A stretch of 40,638 bases of DNA. Origin: an uncultured Collinsella sp. Its GTDB lineage: Bacteria; Actinomycetota; Coriobacteriia; Coriobacteriales; Coriobacteriaceae. Positions 40,520 to 40,638 of this stretch are shown here, piece after piece. The notes under the pieces were generated by a model. That model saw only the letters and a list, made by a program, of their open reading frames with translations, ran no database searches and was not told the DNA's origin. Position 1 is the stretch's first letter, and each line of letters starts with the position of its first letter. The stretch is from NCBI GenBank assembly GCA_902475375.1, contig CABRZC010000007.1, positions 1-40,638 of the forward strand, given 5' to 3'. The position numbers and the translations under genes are program-made.

Positions 40520-40638
40520 AGCGTACTCCTTCTCGAATGATTCCAGCTTTCTGTAAAGTGCAACGGCTTGAATCGAGGGGTCAGCATCCCCCTACGAAAC
40601 ACGCAGTTCGATAGGATACGTGGCGTTAGCTGTGCCGT

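Noticed and set aside
1..40638. tRNA, rRNA or known riboswitch genes
   Set aside because: I looked in the intergenic stretches for cloverleaf-like or T-box/riboswitch-like patterns and saw none I could support; a covariance-model scan would be decisive.

Overview
The window looks like chromosomal DNA of a high-GC, gut-type actinobacterium of the class Coriobacteriia, most likely Collinsella or a close relative. This is inferred from GC-rich third codon positions, an actinobacterial ribosomal gene set joined to a Firmicute-like type II fatty-acid cluster (AccDA fusion, FabK), abundant PTS genes, and intergenic palindromes of a kind I associate with this group. No 16S gene is present, so the assignment is an inference.

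Layout. Positions 1-5400 hold a YheO/DauR-type regulator, a RidA deaminase, a large U32 family protein and an RluA-type pseudouridine synthase, separated by unusually palindromic intergenic DNA. Positions 5443-7272 (minus strand) hold a Gfo/Idh/MocA oxidoreductase and a DeoR-family repressor, behind a cluster of ACGCA-type half-sites. Positions 7273-8200 are a gene-poor scar with hairpins and a 3' fragment of a DegV-like gene. Positions 8230-15720 (minus strand) are a sugar locus: a LevR-like PRD regulator, a complete mannose-class PTS (IIB, IIC, IID, IIA), a DUF2961/GH172 protein and a ROK kinase of fructokinase type. Together they suggest uptake and breakdown of a fructose-containing or related oligosaccharide.

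Positions 15856-17340 are a rearrangement scar: a 5'-truncated MTA/SAH nucleosidase abuts a deleted IS3-family transposase remnant, followed by about 700 bases without a recognisable gene. Positions 17398-23177 (minus strand) are the S10 block from rplC to rplX. It stops at a terminator after rplX instead of continuing into rplE and the spc genes. Positions 23448-25462 hold a long inverted repeat, a histidine phosphatase and a CDF metal exporter; a lone PTS EIIC follows (25607-26821). Positions 26862-36038 (minus strand) are a compact fatty-acid synthesis operon, fabH-acpP-fabK-fabD-fabG-fabF-accB-fabZ-accC-accDA, with birA divergent from it. Positions 37107-40519 (minus strand) are the str genes rpsL-rpsG-fusA running directly into rpsJ, with no tuf. 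The usual str-S10-spc string is therefore split between rpsJ and rplC by about 14 kb, and again after rplX.

The most striking unexplained signal is a set of at least four small intergenic hairpins with unrelated stems whose 13-15 nt loops all carry the same GGGACAG core. They look like products of one mobile or processing activity whose enzyme is not encoded here. Other notable signals are two 37-bp inverted repeats, a tandem pair of TCTGTAACA dyads, a repeated TGTTGACGTGTTWACA operator between fabH and birA, a near-identical 26-nt element upstream of both rplC and rplB, and a LevR-like regulator whose AAA+ domain lacks the residues needed for sigma-54 activation.
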